Assembly: GCF_014199215.1 (NCBI RefSeq)
Contig: NZ_JACIJC010000001.1
Span: 622,001-686,000 of the forward strand
Direction: 5' to 3'
Length of the DNA stretch: 64,000 nucleotides
Source: Sphingobium boeckii
GTDB taxonomy: Bacteria; Pseudomonadota; Alphaproteobacteria; Sphingomonadales; Sphingomonadaceae
The position numbers were made by a program, and so were the translations under genes. The notes below the pieces were generated by a model. The model was not told the DNA's origin, made no database searches, and saw only the letters and a program-made list of their open reading frames with translations. Each line of letters starts with the position of its first letter. Position 1 is the stretch's first letter. Below, piece after piece: positions 26,708 to 35,481 of this stretch.

Positions 26708-29551
26708 ATGGGTCGCGTCTCTCGTCTTTCTCTGCTTCTGCCATTGCTCGCGCTGGGTCTCACCGCCGCCGGCGCGCGTGAACCGATCACGGGGAGCGGA
26801 GCGGTTCCCGTCGCCGATCTCGTGAAGCAGGTCGATATTCCCTATCAGCGATTCACGCTGGATAACGGCCTGAAAGTGCTGGTGCACACCGATCGCAAGG
26901 CGCCGATCGTGGCCGTGTCCATATGGTATGACGTGGGATCGACGCGCGAGCCGAAGGGCAAGACGGGCTTCGCCCATCTGTTTGAACATCTGATGTTCAA
27001 CGGGTCCGAGAATGTGCCGGGCGATTTCTTCGCGCCGCTGGAGGATATCGGCGCGACTGATTATAACGGCACGACCTCTTACGACCGCACCAATTATTTC
27101 GAAACCGTGCCCGCCGCGGCGCTGGAGCGGGCGCTGTTTCTGGAGAGCGATCGCATGGGGCATCTGCTGGGCGCTGTGACCCAGCAGACGCTGACCAACC
27201 AGATTGGCGTGGTCCAGAATGAAAAGCGGCAGGGGGATACCCAGCCTTACGGTCTGGTCGAATATACCCAGATCGCCGCGCTCATGCCGCCCGAGCATCC
27301 CTATGGCCATTCCGTGATCGGCTCGATGGCCGATCTGGATGCGGCCAGCCTTGAGGATGTGAAAAACTGGTTTCGCCAGCATTATGGCCCGAACAACGCC
27401 GTGCTGGTGCTGGCGGGCGATGTGGATGTGGCGCAGGCCAAGCCGTTGGTGGAGAAATATTTCGGCGATATCGCGCGCGGCCCTGAACCCGTCGTGCCGG
27501 AGATATCCGTGCCGACGCTGCCCGCGCCCAAGACCGAAGTGATCATGGACCGTGTGGCGACCACCCGCATCTATCGGGACTGGATCGTGCCGGGGCTGAA
27601 TGATCCCGATGCTGTGCCGCTGGCCGTGGGCGCGACCGTATTGGGCGGGCTGGCGAGCTCGCGGCTGGATAATATTCTGGTGCGGCAGGAAAAGCTGGCC
27701 GTGGCCGTGACCGCCAGCCTGCAGGAGTTGGCGGGCGTCAGTCAGTTCGAGGTGACGGTGGATGTAAAGCCGGGTGCGGATCTGGCCCAGGTCTATCAGC
27801 GACTGGACGCCATTCTGGGCGATTATATCGCCAAGGGGCCGACCGCCGAAGAGGTGCAGCGCGTGGCGACCAGCGCTGCGGCGGGGCGCATCAGCGGGCT
27901 GGAATCGGTGGGCGGCTTTGGTGGCAAGGCGGTCGCGCTGGCCGAAGGCGAGCTCTATTCCAAAGATCCGGAATTCTACAAGAAACAGCTTGCCGCTTAT
28001 GCCGCTGTCACGCCTGAACAGGTCACGAAAGCGATGCAGAAATGGCTGACGCGGCCGGTGTATGCGCTCTATGTGATGCCCGGCCAGCGCGTGGCCTACG
28101 AGGAATCCAGCGGCGTCCCCGCCAGCGTGACCGAGCCCGAGACCGCCTCGTCCGGCCCGGTCGCGGCGCGTCAGGCCGCCGGTGCGAATGGCGTCGACCG
28201 TAGCAAATTGCCCGATGTCGGGACGATTGCCGATCTGGACTTTCCCAAGGTGGAGCGCGCCACGCTCTCCAACGGCGTCGAACTGGTCTATGCGCATCGC
28301 GACGCGGTGCCGATCACGCAGATGGCGTTCAGCCTCGATGCCGGCAATGCCGCCGATCCCAAGGCCAACCTCGGCACGCAATCGCTGCTGCTCTCGCTGC
28401 TGGATGAAGGCACCACGACGCTGGATTCGGTTCAGATCGCCGAGCGGCAGGAAATTCTGGGCGCGAGCATCTCCACCGGCGCGTCCATGGACCGCACATC
28501 GGTCAATCTGTTCGCGCTCTCCGCCAATCTGGCCCCGTCGCTCGATCTGTTCGCCGATATCGTGAAGAACCCTGCTTTCGCGCCCGGCGAGGTCGAGCGG
28601 CTGCGCGGACAGCAGCTTGCCCGCATTGCGAGCGAGATGACGCAACCGCAGGCGCTGGCGCTGCGCACCCTGCCGCCTTTGCTTTACGGGAAGGATCATC
28701 CCTATGGCGTGCCGTTCACCGGCACGGGGGATCCCAAGGCCGTGGCGCAGGTGAGCCGCGATGATCTGGTCGCCTTTCACAATGCCTGGTTCCGGCCGGA
28801 CAAGGCGATGATCTTTGTGGTCAGCGATCTGCCGCTGGCGAAGGTGAAGAGCGAGATCGAGGCGCGCTTCGGCACATGGGCGGCGCAGGGGCCGGCGGGC
28901 GTGAAGGATTTCAGCCCCGCCCTTCCTCCTGCGAAAAACAGGATCGTGCTGGTAGACCGCAAGGATTCGCCGCAATCGCTGATCCTCGCCGGAGAGATAT
29001 TGCCGGTGAAGGGCACCGACGAACTGGTCGAACTGTTGTCCGCCAATGATGTGGTCGGCGGCAATTTCCTCTCACGGATCAACATGGATCTGCGGGAGAC
29101 GAAGGGCTGGTCCTATGGCGTGAACACGCTGGTCAACCGCGTCGCCGAACAGGTGCCTTATATGGTGTTCGCACCGGTTCAGGCGGACAAGACCGGCGCG
29201 TCGATCGAGGCGCTGCGGCAGCAGATCGGCAGTTTCCTGACGAACAAGGGCGTCACGCCCGAAGAGCTTGAACGCACCAGGATCAGCAGCATCCGGCAAT
29301 TGCCGGGATCCTTCGAAACCGCGGGCGATGTGCTGGGCGCCATGCAGCGCAACATCCTCTACAAGCGGAGCGATGATTATTATGATGGCCTGACCACAGT
29401 TTACCGCGGCATGACCGCCCACGCCCTGGACAAGGCCGCACGCGCGGCGATCGATCCGGATCAATTCCTGTGGGTGGTCGTTGGCGATGCAACGACGGTG
29501 AAGCCGCAACTGGAAAAACTGGGCTTGCCGATCGAAGTGGTTCAGCCCTGA
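26708..29551 (+). CDS. M16-family zinc protease, two-domain, exported
   Basis: Protein of 947 residues from ATG 26708, with a signal peptide (LLPLLALGLTAAGA) and probably periplasmic. The first M16 domain holds the inverted zinc motif HLFEH near residue 95, with the distal Glu in NEKRQGDTQPYG. The second half repeats the fold without the zinc motif (about residue 500 onward, LSNGVELVYAHRD...), as in pitrilysin/PqqL-type clam-shell proteases. It degrades peptides; some relatives process peptides imported by TonB receptors. It lies next to a TonB receptor but is separated by hairpins. Confidence 0.92.
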   Translation: MGRVSRLSLLLPLLALGLTAAGAREPITGSGAVPVADLVKQVDIPYQRFTLDNGLKVLVHTDRKAPIVAVSIWYDVGSTREPKGKTGFAHLFEHLMFNGSENVPGDFFAPLEDIGATDYNGTTSYDRTNYFETVPAAALERALFLESDRMGHLLGAVTQQTLTNQIGVVQNEKRQGDTQPYGLVEYTQIAALMPPEHPYGHSVIGSMADLDAASLEDVKNWFRQHYGPNNAVLVLAGDVDVAQAKPLVEKYFGDIARGPEPVVPEISVPTLPAPKTEVIMDRVATTRIYRDWIVPGLNDPDAVPLAVGATVLGGLASSRLDNILVRQEKLAVAVTASLQELAGVSQFEVTVDVKPGADLAQVYQRLDAILGDYIAKGPTAEEVQRVATSAAAGRISGLESVGGFGGKAVALAEGELYSKDPEFYKKQLAAYAAVTPEQVTKAMQKWLTRPVYALYVMPGQRVAYEESSGVPASVTEPETASSGPVAARQAAGANGVDRSKLPDVGTIADLDFPKVERATLSNGVELVYAHRDAVPITQMAFSLDAGNAADPKANLGTQSLLLSLLDEGTTTLDSVQIAERQEILGASISTGASMDRTSVNLFALSANLAPSLDLFADIVKNPAFAPGEVERLRGQQLARIASEMTQPQALALRTLPPLLYGKDHPYGVPFTGTGDPKAVAQVSRDDLVAFHNAWFRPDKAMIFVVSDLPLAKVKSEIEARFGTWAAQGPAGVKDFSPALPPAKNRIVLVDRKDSPQSLILAGEILPVKGTDELVELLSANDVVGGNFLSRINMDLRETKGWSYGVNTLVNRVAEQVPYMVFAPVQADKTGASIEALRQQIGSFLTNKGVTPEELERTRISSIRQLPGSFETAGDVLGAMQRNILYKRSDDYYDGLTTVYRGMTAHALDKAARAAIDPDQFLWVVVGDATTVKPQLEKLGLPIEVVQP

Positions 29552-29577
29552 ACCCGACAATCAAGAAGGAGAGTGAA

Positions 29578-29877
29578 ATGGCGAATGTGGATGGTGCGTG
29601 GAATGTGGTGGTGAAATCGCCGCTGGGCGATCAGCAATCGGTGTTCACCGTCGCCAGCGATGGATCCGCTTTCACCGGCAATATGGCCGGCGCGATGGGT
29701 TCGCTCGATGTGGAAGACGGCAAGGTGGATGGTGACAAGCTCACCTGGAAGATGAATCTCAAGGTGCCAATGCCGATGACCCTGGATTGCGAAGCCACGG
29801 TGAGCGGCGATGCGATCACCGGCAGCGCAGGCGCGGGCGCGTTCGGCAGCTTTCCGCTCTCGGGCACACGAGTCTGA
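29578..29877 (+). CDS. Small soluble hypothetical protein
   Basis: Protein of 99 residues with a clear AAGGAGAG ribosome-binding site before ATG 29578. No signal peptide. The pattern of alternating beta strands (GAWNVVVKSPLGDQQSVFTV, WKMNLKVPMPMTLDC) and Gly-rich turns suggests a small beta-barrel or lipocalin-like fold. I cannot assign a function. It lies 26 bp downstream of the M16 protease and is probably cotranscribed. Confidence 0.7.
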   Translation: MANVDGAWNVVVKSPLGDQQSVFTVASDGSAFTGNMAGAMGSLDVEDGKVDGDKLTWKMNLKVPMPMTLDCEATVSGDAITGSAGAGAFGSFPLSGTRV

Positions 29878-29887
29878 CGCCTCAAAT

Positions 29888-29912
29888 CCTCCCCTGGTTG
29901 CGCCAGGGGAGG
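29888..29912. terminator. Hairpin between convergent genes
   Basis: A perfect 10-bp stem (CCTCCCCTGG / CCAGGGGAGG) with loop TTGCG in the 43-bp gap between two convergent genes. No T-run. It could serve as a bidirectional terminator. Confidence 0.55.
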
Positions 29913-29920
29913 GTATTGCC

Positions 29921-30775
29921 TCAAAATGTATAGGCTACGCCCAACGCGCCAAACCATTGGTTGGCGCTGCCGGCGTCGCGCACGATCGGGCTGCGCTTGA
30001 ATTCACCCAGCATCTTGGAATAGCTGCCCGTTGCGAAGACTGACCAGCCGGTGCGCAGATCGCCGGACAAAGCGTAATTCGCGAGCACGGTGGTGCTGAT
30101 GTTCTTCCATCCCTTGTCGAGATCATAGGTGGCAAGGCCGCTCGCCGCCGTGCCGGCGGGGCTGACGCTATAATAATAACGCGCATAGCTGCTGCCGACA
30201 TAGTCCGCGGAGACGTCGAAGCCGACATAAAGGCTCTGGCTGAGTGGCGTGCCATATTCGAAGGCGGGCTGGATCACATAGCTGTCATGCGCATTGGCCA
30301 CGTCGCGCAGATAGGAGACGCGCACGCCGATGGTGTCATAATCGCTGGTGATCACGCCGGTCTTGGCGATGCCGACAAAGCCACCCAGCTCGATCGGCGT
30401 ATCCAGTTTGCCGAGCAGCTTCACCTGAGGATCCTTGATGCCGCGCGTGCGGCTGAACCGGGTGCCGGCGGCGACGCCCAGAGACAGGTCCAGATTGTTG
30501 CCGGGCTTTTCCGGGATTAGGTCGAAATAAAATGCTGACTGGCGCGTGTAGAAATTGTGACCCGAAATCTTGCCGCGGATCGCCGGGCCGGGAATGATGC
30601 GATAGTCATCCGAACCTTCATAGGTCGGCACGATGGCCGCTGCGGCACCGATGGTGAGGGTATCATCATTATCCGGCGGACCGGCATTATCCTGTGCAAA
30701 GACGCCCGGCGCGACGGCAAGTGAACACACCAAGATCGTCGCGCGCACTGTGCGCCTTGCGAGCATTGATTTCAT
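29921..30775 (-). CDS. MipA/OmpV-family outer-membrane protein
   Basis: Protein of 284 residues with a signal peptide ending APGVFAQ. The family start is visible as AAAAIVPTYEGSDDYRIIPGPAIRG, a beta-barrel follows, and the end WFGALGVAYTF has a terminal Phe. Relatives are MltA-interacting scaffolds or small porins. The role here is unknown. It is transcribed toward the hairpin at 29888, and the next gene upstream on this strand is the DUF2141 gene. Confidence 0.88.
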   Translation of the reverse strand: MKSMLARRTVRATILVCSLAVAPGVFAQDNAGPPDNDDTLTIGAAAAIVPTYEGSDDYRIIPGPAIRGKISGHNFYTRQSAFYFDLIPEKPGNNLDLSLGVAAGTRFSRTRGIKDPQVKLLGKLDTPIELGGFVGIAKTGVITSDYDTIGVRVSYLRDVANAHDSYVIQPAFEYGTPLSQSLYVGFDVSADYVGSSYARYYYSVSPAGTAASGLATYDLDKGWKNISTTVLANYALSGDLRTGWSVFATGSYSKMLGEFKRSPIVRDAGSANQWFGALGVAYTF

Positions 30776-30849
30776 GAATCGGATTCCCTGTTTCTTAAAC
30801 CATTGGAATCGGAAACGTATCGAAACGTCAATTAGTTGCGTATCGCCAA

Positions 30850-31350
30850 CTATAGAAAATATTTCATCTTCACGCTTTGCGTCACCGTCCCGGTGCTCAT
30901 GCCGAATTGCGCCGCGGCGAACTTCGGGGGGCCGAAACCAAGCGTTGGGTTGCGCGAAAAGCCGATGCCTTCCTTGGGAATGCCGGCGAAGGTGTCCAGC
31001 TTGGCGTTGCTGTTTTCATCGTGGATCAGCGCCAGCGCATAATCGCCCGAGGGCAGCCCGGTGATATGCGTCCGGCCGTCCGAAGCGTGGACGGAGCGGG
31101 TGATGGCATTTCTGTCGTCAGTGCAGCCGGGGAAATTCTTCGGATAGGCCGTAAGGCAGATGCGGATCAGCCCCTTTTGCGAACGCAGGTTTGCGAACTG
31201 GATATCAAGCGCGCCCGGTGCCGCCCCGCCGCCCAGCATCGCGAACACCAGCGCCGCCGCGCCCGTCTTTCGGGTCGCCCGGAAGATCGAACGTGCCCAG
31301 CCCTTTGTCCGTGCCGCAGAGCCTGTCCCAGAACCGGAAATAGAGACCAT
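30850..31350 (-). CDS. DUF2141 domain-containing secreted protein
   Basis: The DUF2141 core is clear: LDIQFANLRSQKGLIRICLT, then GLPSGDYALALIHDENSNAKLD near residue 110. The core needs a signal peptide, and the only hydrophobic stretch (KTGAAALVFAMLGGGAAPGA) lies inside the 3' end of the upstream desaturase in another frame. The ATG at 31350 gives 166 residues and a 146-bp overlap. The GTG and ATG just before the core (about 31251 and 31239) would remove most of the signal. The start is therefore uncertain. It is common beside carotenoid genes in sphingomonads; function unknown. Confidence 0.75.
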   Translation of the reverse strand: MVSISGSGTGSAARTKGWARSIFRATRKTGAAALVFAMLGGGAAPGALDIQFANLRSQKGLIRICLTAYPKNFPGCTDDRNAITRSVHASDGRTHITGLPSGDYALALIHDENSNAKLDTFAGIPKEGIGFSRNPTLGFGPPKFAAAQFGMSTGTVTQSVKMKYFL

Positions 31351-32005
31351 AATTGCACCTGTATTCGGCGTGGTGCCTTTGATGATGGCTCGCGGTGATC
31401 AGCCAGCCCCCCAGGCGCCCCCCGTGGACGGACCGGGGGAACATCTCCCAGCCCATGTGATTGGTCACCCCCATAACCGTCATGATCGTCAGCACAAGCG
31501 CCAGTGCGCCGATATGGATCGGAATTGCGAAGACCAGTGATGGAATGACCACAGCGCCGGTGATCGCCTCTATGGGATGAAAGCTCATCGCCGCCCATGC
31601 CGTGGGCGGTCGGCTGGCGTGATGCACGGCATGGGCGATGCGAAACGGGCGGGGCCGGTGCATCCAGCGATGGGTCCAGTAAAACCACGCATCGTGGGCA
31701 AAAAGATAGAAAAAAACCGACAGCGGCAGATACCACAAGGGATAAGCGTTCACGTCCGCATAGATCAGCGTCCATCCGCGATTCTGCCAGCCCCAGGCGA
31801 CGATGCCCGCCGGCACGCCATAGATCGCAGCACTGGCGAGCGACCAGATGATTTCCCGGCGCATCTGCCGATCCTGCCCGGCATAGAGGCCCGGATGCTT
31901 GATCCGCGTGGCCAGCGCGAATCCGGCGCTGGCAAGCAGATAGCGGACACCGATGATGATCGTCATGGCAAGCGCGGACAGCGCGATGGCGAGCGTGACG
32001 GACAT
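31205..32005 (-). CDS. Sterol desaturase / fatty-acid hydroxylase superfamily protein
   Basis: Integral membrane di-iron enzyme of 266 residues from ATG 32005 (MSVTLAIALSALAM). Four hydrophobic segments surround the eight-His signature: HDAWFYWTHRWMH, HAVHHAS and SHHQRHH. The C-terminal tail after GTDKGLGTF is low-quality sequence encoded where the next gene overlaps. It is divergent from crtY by 97 bp, so a carotenoid substrate is plausible. Carotenoid 2,2'-hydroxylase (CrtG), needed for nostoxanthin, is one candidate by context, but I cannot confirm it from sequence alone. Confidence 0.8.
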   Translation of the reverse strand: MSVTLAIALSALAMTIIIGVRYLLASAGFALATRIKHPGLYAGQDRQMRREIIWSLASAAIYGVPAGIVAWGWQNRGWTLIYADVNAYPLWYLPLSVFFYLFAHDAWFYWTHRWMHRPRPFRIAHAVHHASRPPTAWAAMSFHPIEAITGAVVIPSLVFAIPIHIGALALVLTIMTVMGVTNHMGWEMFPRSVHGGRLGGWLITASHHQRHHAEYRCNYGLYFRFWDRLCGTDKGLGTFDLPGDPKDGRGGAGVRDAGRRGGTGRA

Positions 32006-32102
32006 ATTTTCGGCCTTACGCCCGCATGTCGTCGCGGGCAATCGGCCCGGCCTCCGAAACCCCTTTGTGTCTTGGTTAAGGCTCGGCTAGGGCGCTCTTT
32101 CA

Positions 32103-33266
32103 ATGCCTAGTAAAATCACCTGTGACATCGCCATTGTGGGGGGCGGACTCGCTGGATCGCTCATTGCGCTCGCGCTTCATGCGCGGCATCCGGGGCTTGA
32201 TATCCGGCTGATCGAGGAAAGCAGCGTGATCGGCGGCGATCATGTGTGGTCCTTCTTCGCCGAAGATGTCGCGCCCGATGATCGCTGGCTGGTCGCGCCG
32301 TTGATCGGGCATATGTGGAAGGGACATGAGGTGCGCTTTCCCGCGCACGGCCGGTCCATTGATGGACGCTATTATTCGATTCTCTCCGAACGGCTGGATG
32401 CGCATGTGCGCGCCACCCTGCCCAGAAAGGCGCTGATGACCGGACGTCGCGTGGCCGCGGTCACGCGCACCAGCGTTGTGATCGCGGGCGGTCACAGGGT
32501 GAAAGCGGGCGGCGTGATCGACGCGCGCGGCCCGGCTGAACTGGGCCTGCTCGATCTCGGCTGGCAGAAATTCCTGGGGCAGGAACTGATCCTGGAAAAG
32601 GCGCATGGCGAAGCGCTGCCTCTGGTGATGGATGCCACGGTGGATCAGATCGACGGCTATCGATTCGTCTATGCGCTGCCGTTCGGCGAAGATCGCATGT
32701 TCGTCGAGGATACCTATTACAGCGATACGCCGCAGATCGATCCCGCCAAATATCGCAAGCGCGTCGCGGCTTATGCCAAGCAGCGCGGCTGGAAGATCGA
32801 CCATGTGGCGCGGGAGGAAACCGGCGTGCTGCCGGTGTGCATGGGCGGCGATTTCGATCGTTACTGGGATTCAGGGGGCAAACAGGTGCCCAAAGCCGGC
32901 GTGCGCGCCGGGCTGTTTCATCCCACGACGGGCTATTCGCTGCCCGATGCGGTGCGCACCGCCGCGCTGATTGCGGGGCAGGACCGGCTCGATGGCATTT
33001 CACTCCACGATCTGACCTATGATTTCGCGAAGAAAACGTGGGACGACCGCGGTTTCTATCGCCTTCTGAACAAGATGATGTTCCGTGCCGCAGAGCCGCA
33101 CGAGCGGTATAAGGTTTTGGAACGCTTCTATTCTCTGGATGCCGGGCTCGTTTCGCGCTTTTATGCGGGACAGTCCACATTCATGGACAAGGCGCGCATA
33201 TTGACCGGCAAGCCGCCGGTGCCCATCGGGCGCGCCATCGCGGCGATCAGGGAGAAGCGAAAGTGA
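32103..33266 (+). CDS. crtY: Lycopene beta-cyclase
   Basis: Bacterial CrtY-type lycopene cyclase of 387 residues. The dinucleotide-binding motif IAIVGGGLAGSLIALAL is at residues 8-24. GGDHVWSFF follows near residue 43. The central FVYALPFGEDRMFVEDTYYS and PTTGYSLPDAVR match the family core. It cyclises both ends of lycopene to beta-carotene at the membrane. It is the first gene of crtY-crtI, with 7 bp between the two. Confidence 0.95.
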   Translation: MPSKITCDIAIVGGGLAGSLIALALHARHPGLDIRLIEESSVIGGDHVWSFFAEDVAPDDRWLVAPLIGHMWKGHEVRFPAHGRSIDGRYYSILSERLDAHVRATLPRKALMTGRRVAAVTRTSVVIAGGHRVKAGGVIDARGPAELGLLDLGWQKFLGQELILEKAHGEALPLVMDATVDQIDGYRFVYALPFGEDRMFVEDTYYSDTPQIDPAKYRKRVAAYAKQRGWKIDHVAREETGVLPVCMGGDFDRYWDSGGKQVPKAGVRAGLFHPTTGYSLPDAVRTAALIAGQDRLDGISLHDLTYDFAKKTWDDRGFYRLLNKMMFRAAEPHERYKVLERFYSLDAGLVSRFYAGQSTFMDKARILTGKPPVPIGRAIAAIREKRK

Positions 33267-33273
33267 CACGTTC

Positions 33274-34761
33274 ATGAAGACGGCTGCGGTGATCGGGGCC
33301 GGCTTCGGCGGACTGGCTTTGGCGATCCGGCTGCAATCGGCCGGGGTGGAAACCACGCTGATCGAGGGGCGGGACAAGCCGGGCGGACGCGGCTATTATT
33401 GGGAACGTGACGGCTTCACCTTCGATGCCGGGCCGACCGTGATCACCGATCCCGATTGCCTGCAGCAGCTCTGGGCGCTTTCGGGCCGCAACATGGCCGA
33501 TGATGTCACGCTGCAACCGGTCATGCCCTTCTATCGCCTGAATTGGCCCGATGGCACGAATTTCGATTATTCCAACGATGATGCGCAGCTTCGTCAGGAG
33601 ATATTGAAGCTCAATCCGGCGGATGTGCTGGGCTATCAGAAATTCCTGGGATATGCCGCGGGCGTGTATCGCGAGGGCTATCTGAAGCTCGGCACCGTGG
33701 CGTTTCTCGATTTTGCGTCGATGATCAAGGCCGCACCGGCACTGGCGAAATATCAGGCCTGGCGCTCGGTCTATTCAATGGTCTCCAGCTTCGTGCAGAA
33801 TGAAAAGCTGCGCGAGGCGCTCAGCTTTCACACCTTGCTCGTGGGCGGCAATCCCATGACCACGAGCGCGATCTATGCGCTGATCCACAAGCTGGAAAAG
33901 GATGGCGGCGTCTGGTTTGCCAAGGGCGGGACCAACCGGCTGGTGGCGGGGATGGTCACGCATTTCGAGCGGCTGGGCGGCGTGTTGCGGCTGGGTGATC
34001 CGGTCGAAGAGATCGAGACGATGGGGGATCGCGCGACGGGCGTGCGCACGCGGAGCGGCTGGCGGATGGATGCCGATGCCGTGGCCAGCAACGCCGATAT
34101 CATGCACACCTATCGCGATCTGCTGACCTCAAACCGCCGCGGCGGGCGCGCGGCGACGGCGCTCGAAAAGAAGCGCTATTCGCCATCGCTCTTCGTGGTC
34201 CATTTCGGCGTGAAGGGCACATGGCCGGGCATTCCGCATCACATGATCCTGTTCGGCCCGCGCTATAAGGGGCTGCTGTCGGATATTTACGATCATGGCG
34301 TGCTGGCAGAGGATTTCTCGCTCTATCTGCATCACCCGACCGTGACCGATCCGAGCATGGCGCCCGAGGGGCATTCCACATTTTACGTGCTGGCCCCCGT
34401 GCCGCATCAGGGCAAATTGCCGGTCAATTGGGACGAGGTCGGCCCGATCCTGGAAAAGCGCATATTGGACGAGATCGGCAAACGGCTCATTCCCGATATC
34501 CATGAGCGGATCGTGACCAAATTCCATTATACCCCCGCCGATTTCGGGCAGGATCTGAATGCGCATCTGGGCAGCGCCTTCTCGCTGGAGCCGACCTTGA
34601 CGCAAAGCGCGTGGTTCCGCGTTCACAATCGCGACGATGCGATCTCGAACATGTATTTCGTGGGTGCCGGCACGCATCCGGGCGCTGGCATTCCTGGCGT
34701 CGTGGGCAGCGCCAAGGCCACAGCAGGGCTGATGCTGGAGGATCGGAGCAAAAATGCCTGA
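33274..34761 (+). CDS. crtI: Phytoene desaturase
   Basis: Protein of 495 residues of the CrtI family: AVIGAGFGGLALAIRLQSAG at the N-terminus, RGYYWERDGFTFDAGPTVI near residue 38, and the C-terminal FAD-binding signature YFVGAGTHPGAGIPGV. It converts phytoene to lycopene by four desaturations, with FAD. It starts 7 bp after crtY and shares its operon. Confidence 0.97.
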   Translation: MKTAAVIGAGFGGLALAIRLQSAGVETTLIEGRDKPGGRGYYWERDGFTFDAGPTVITDPDCLQQLWALSGRNMADDVTLQPVMPFYRLNWPDGTNFDYSNDDAQLRQEILKLNPADVLGYQKFLGYAAGVYREGYLKLGTVAFLDFASMIKAAPALAKYQAWRSVYSMVSSFVQNEKLREALSFHTLLVGGNPMTTSAIYALIHKLEKDGGVWFAKGGTNRLVAGMVTHFERLGGVLRLGDPVEEIETMGDRATGVRTRSGWRMDADAVASNADIMHTYRDLLTSNRRGGRAATALEKKRYSPSLFVVHFGVKGTWPGIPHHMILFGPRYKGLLSDIYDHGVLAEDFSLYLHHPTVTDPSMAPEGHSTFYVLAPVPHQGKLPVNWDEVGPILEKRILDEIGKRLIPDIHERIVTKFHYTPADFGQDLNAHLGSAFSLEPTLTQSAWFRVHNRDDAISNMYFVGAGTHPGAGIPGVVGSAKATAGLMLEDRSKNA

Positions 34762-34803
34762 ATGGGGATTAGGTGCTGCGCCTAAACGGTTTCGGGGTAT
34801 TTT

Positions 34804-35385
34804 GTGAGGCGCATAGCCATCTATTGCGGGTCGGCCACGCCGGCCGATCCGGTCTATATGGAATCCGCGCGCGCGATCGGCCGGTCACTGGCCGAACGGG
34901 GCATCGGACTGGTCTATGGCGGCGGCAGGCTGGGCCTGATGGGCGCGGTGGCGGATGGCGCGCTGGCGGCGGGTGGCGAAGTGATCGGCGTGATCCCGGT
35001 GGCGCTGCGCGACGCGGAGGTGGCGCATCTGGGCTGCACCAAACTTCACATCGTGGAGACGATGCACGAGCGCAAGGCGCGCTTCACGGACCTTTCGGAC
35101 GGCTTCATTGCGATCCCCGGCGGGGTCGGCACGATGGACGAATTGTGGGAGGCGGTGAGCTGGGCGCAGCTTGGTTACCATGCCAAGCCCGTCGGCCTGC
35201 TCAATGTCGCGGGCTATTATGATCATCTGATCGCCTTTGTCGAAACCATGGCCGCGACCGGCTTCGTGCGCCCGCAGCATCGCGAAATATTGCTTGTCGA
35301 TGATCAACTGGATGGCCTGCTCGCCAAAATGGCGGCGCAGCGCCCGATCGAGACCATCGTGAAGATGAAGCGGCAGGATCTGTAA
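34804..35385 (+). CDS. LOG-family (TIGR00730) Rossmann-fold protein
   Basis: Protein of 193 residues starting at GTG 34804. It contains IAIYCGSATPADPVY, YGGGRLGLMGAVADGAL and the family motif PGGVGTMDELWEA. LOG proteins hydrolyse nucleoside 5'-monophosphates to base and ribose-phosphate (cytokinin-activating type) or act as pyrimidine/purine 5'-monophosphate nucleosidases. It lies 42 bp after crtI and is followed by a repeat and crtB, so it interrupts the usual crtI-crtB order. A direct role in carotenoid synthesis is unlikely. Confidence 0.88.
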   Translation: MRRIAIYCGSATPADPVYMESARAIGRSLAERGIGLVYGGGRLGLMGAVADGALAAGGEVIGVIPVALRDAEVAHLGCTKLHIVETMHERKARFTDLSDGFIAIPGGVGTMDELWEAVSWAQLGYHAKPVGLLNVAGYYDHLIAFVETMAATGFVRPQHREILLVDDQLDGLLAKMAAQRPIETIVKMKRQDL

Positions 35386-35389
35386 TTTT

Positions 35390-35481
35390 CCCCTCCCGCT
35401 TGCGGGAGGGGCAGGGGGTGGGCATGTCCGACTTCGCATGAATCAAGAAAAGCCCACTAATCCCTCCCGCAAGCGGGAGGG
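35390..35481. repeat. Inverted pair of palindromic repeats overlapping the crtB start
   Basis: Hairpin CCCCTCCCGC-TT-GCGGGAGGGG at 35390-35411 and its reversed partner CCCTCCCGC-AA-GCGGGAGGG at 35462-35481, with GTGGGC (35418) and GCCCAC (35452) also pairing between them. The whole unit is an imperfect palindrome of about 95 bp. The crtB ATG (35438) lies in its centre. Confidence 0.85.

Noticed and set aside
26672-28975. 767-codon open frame on the minus strand
   Set aside because: Antisense of the M16 protease; high-GC codon bias produces such long shadow frames.
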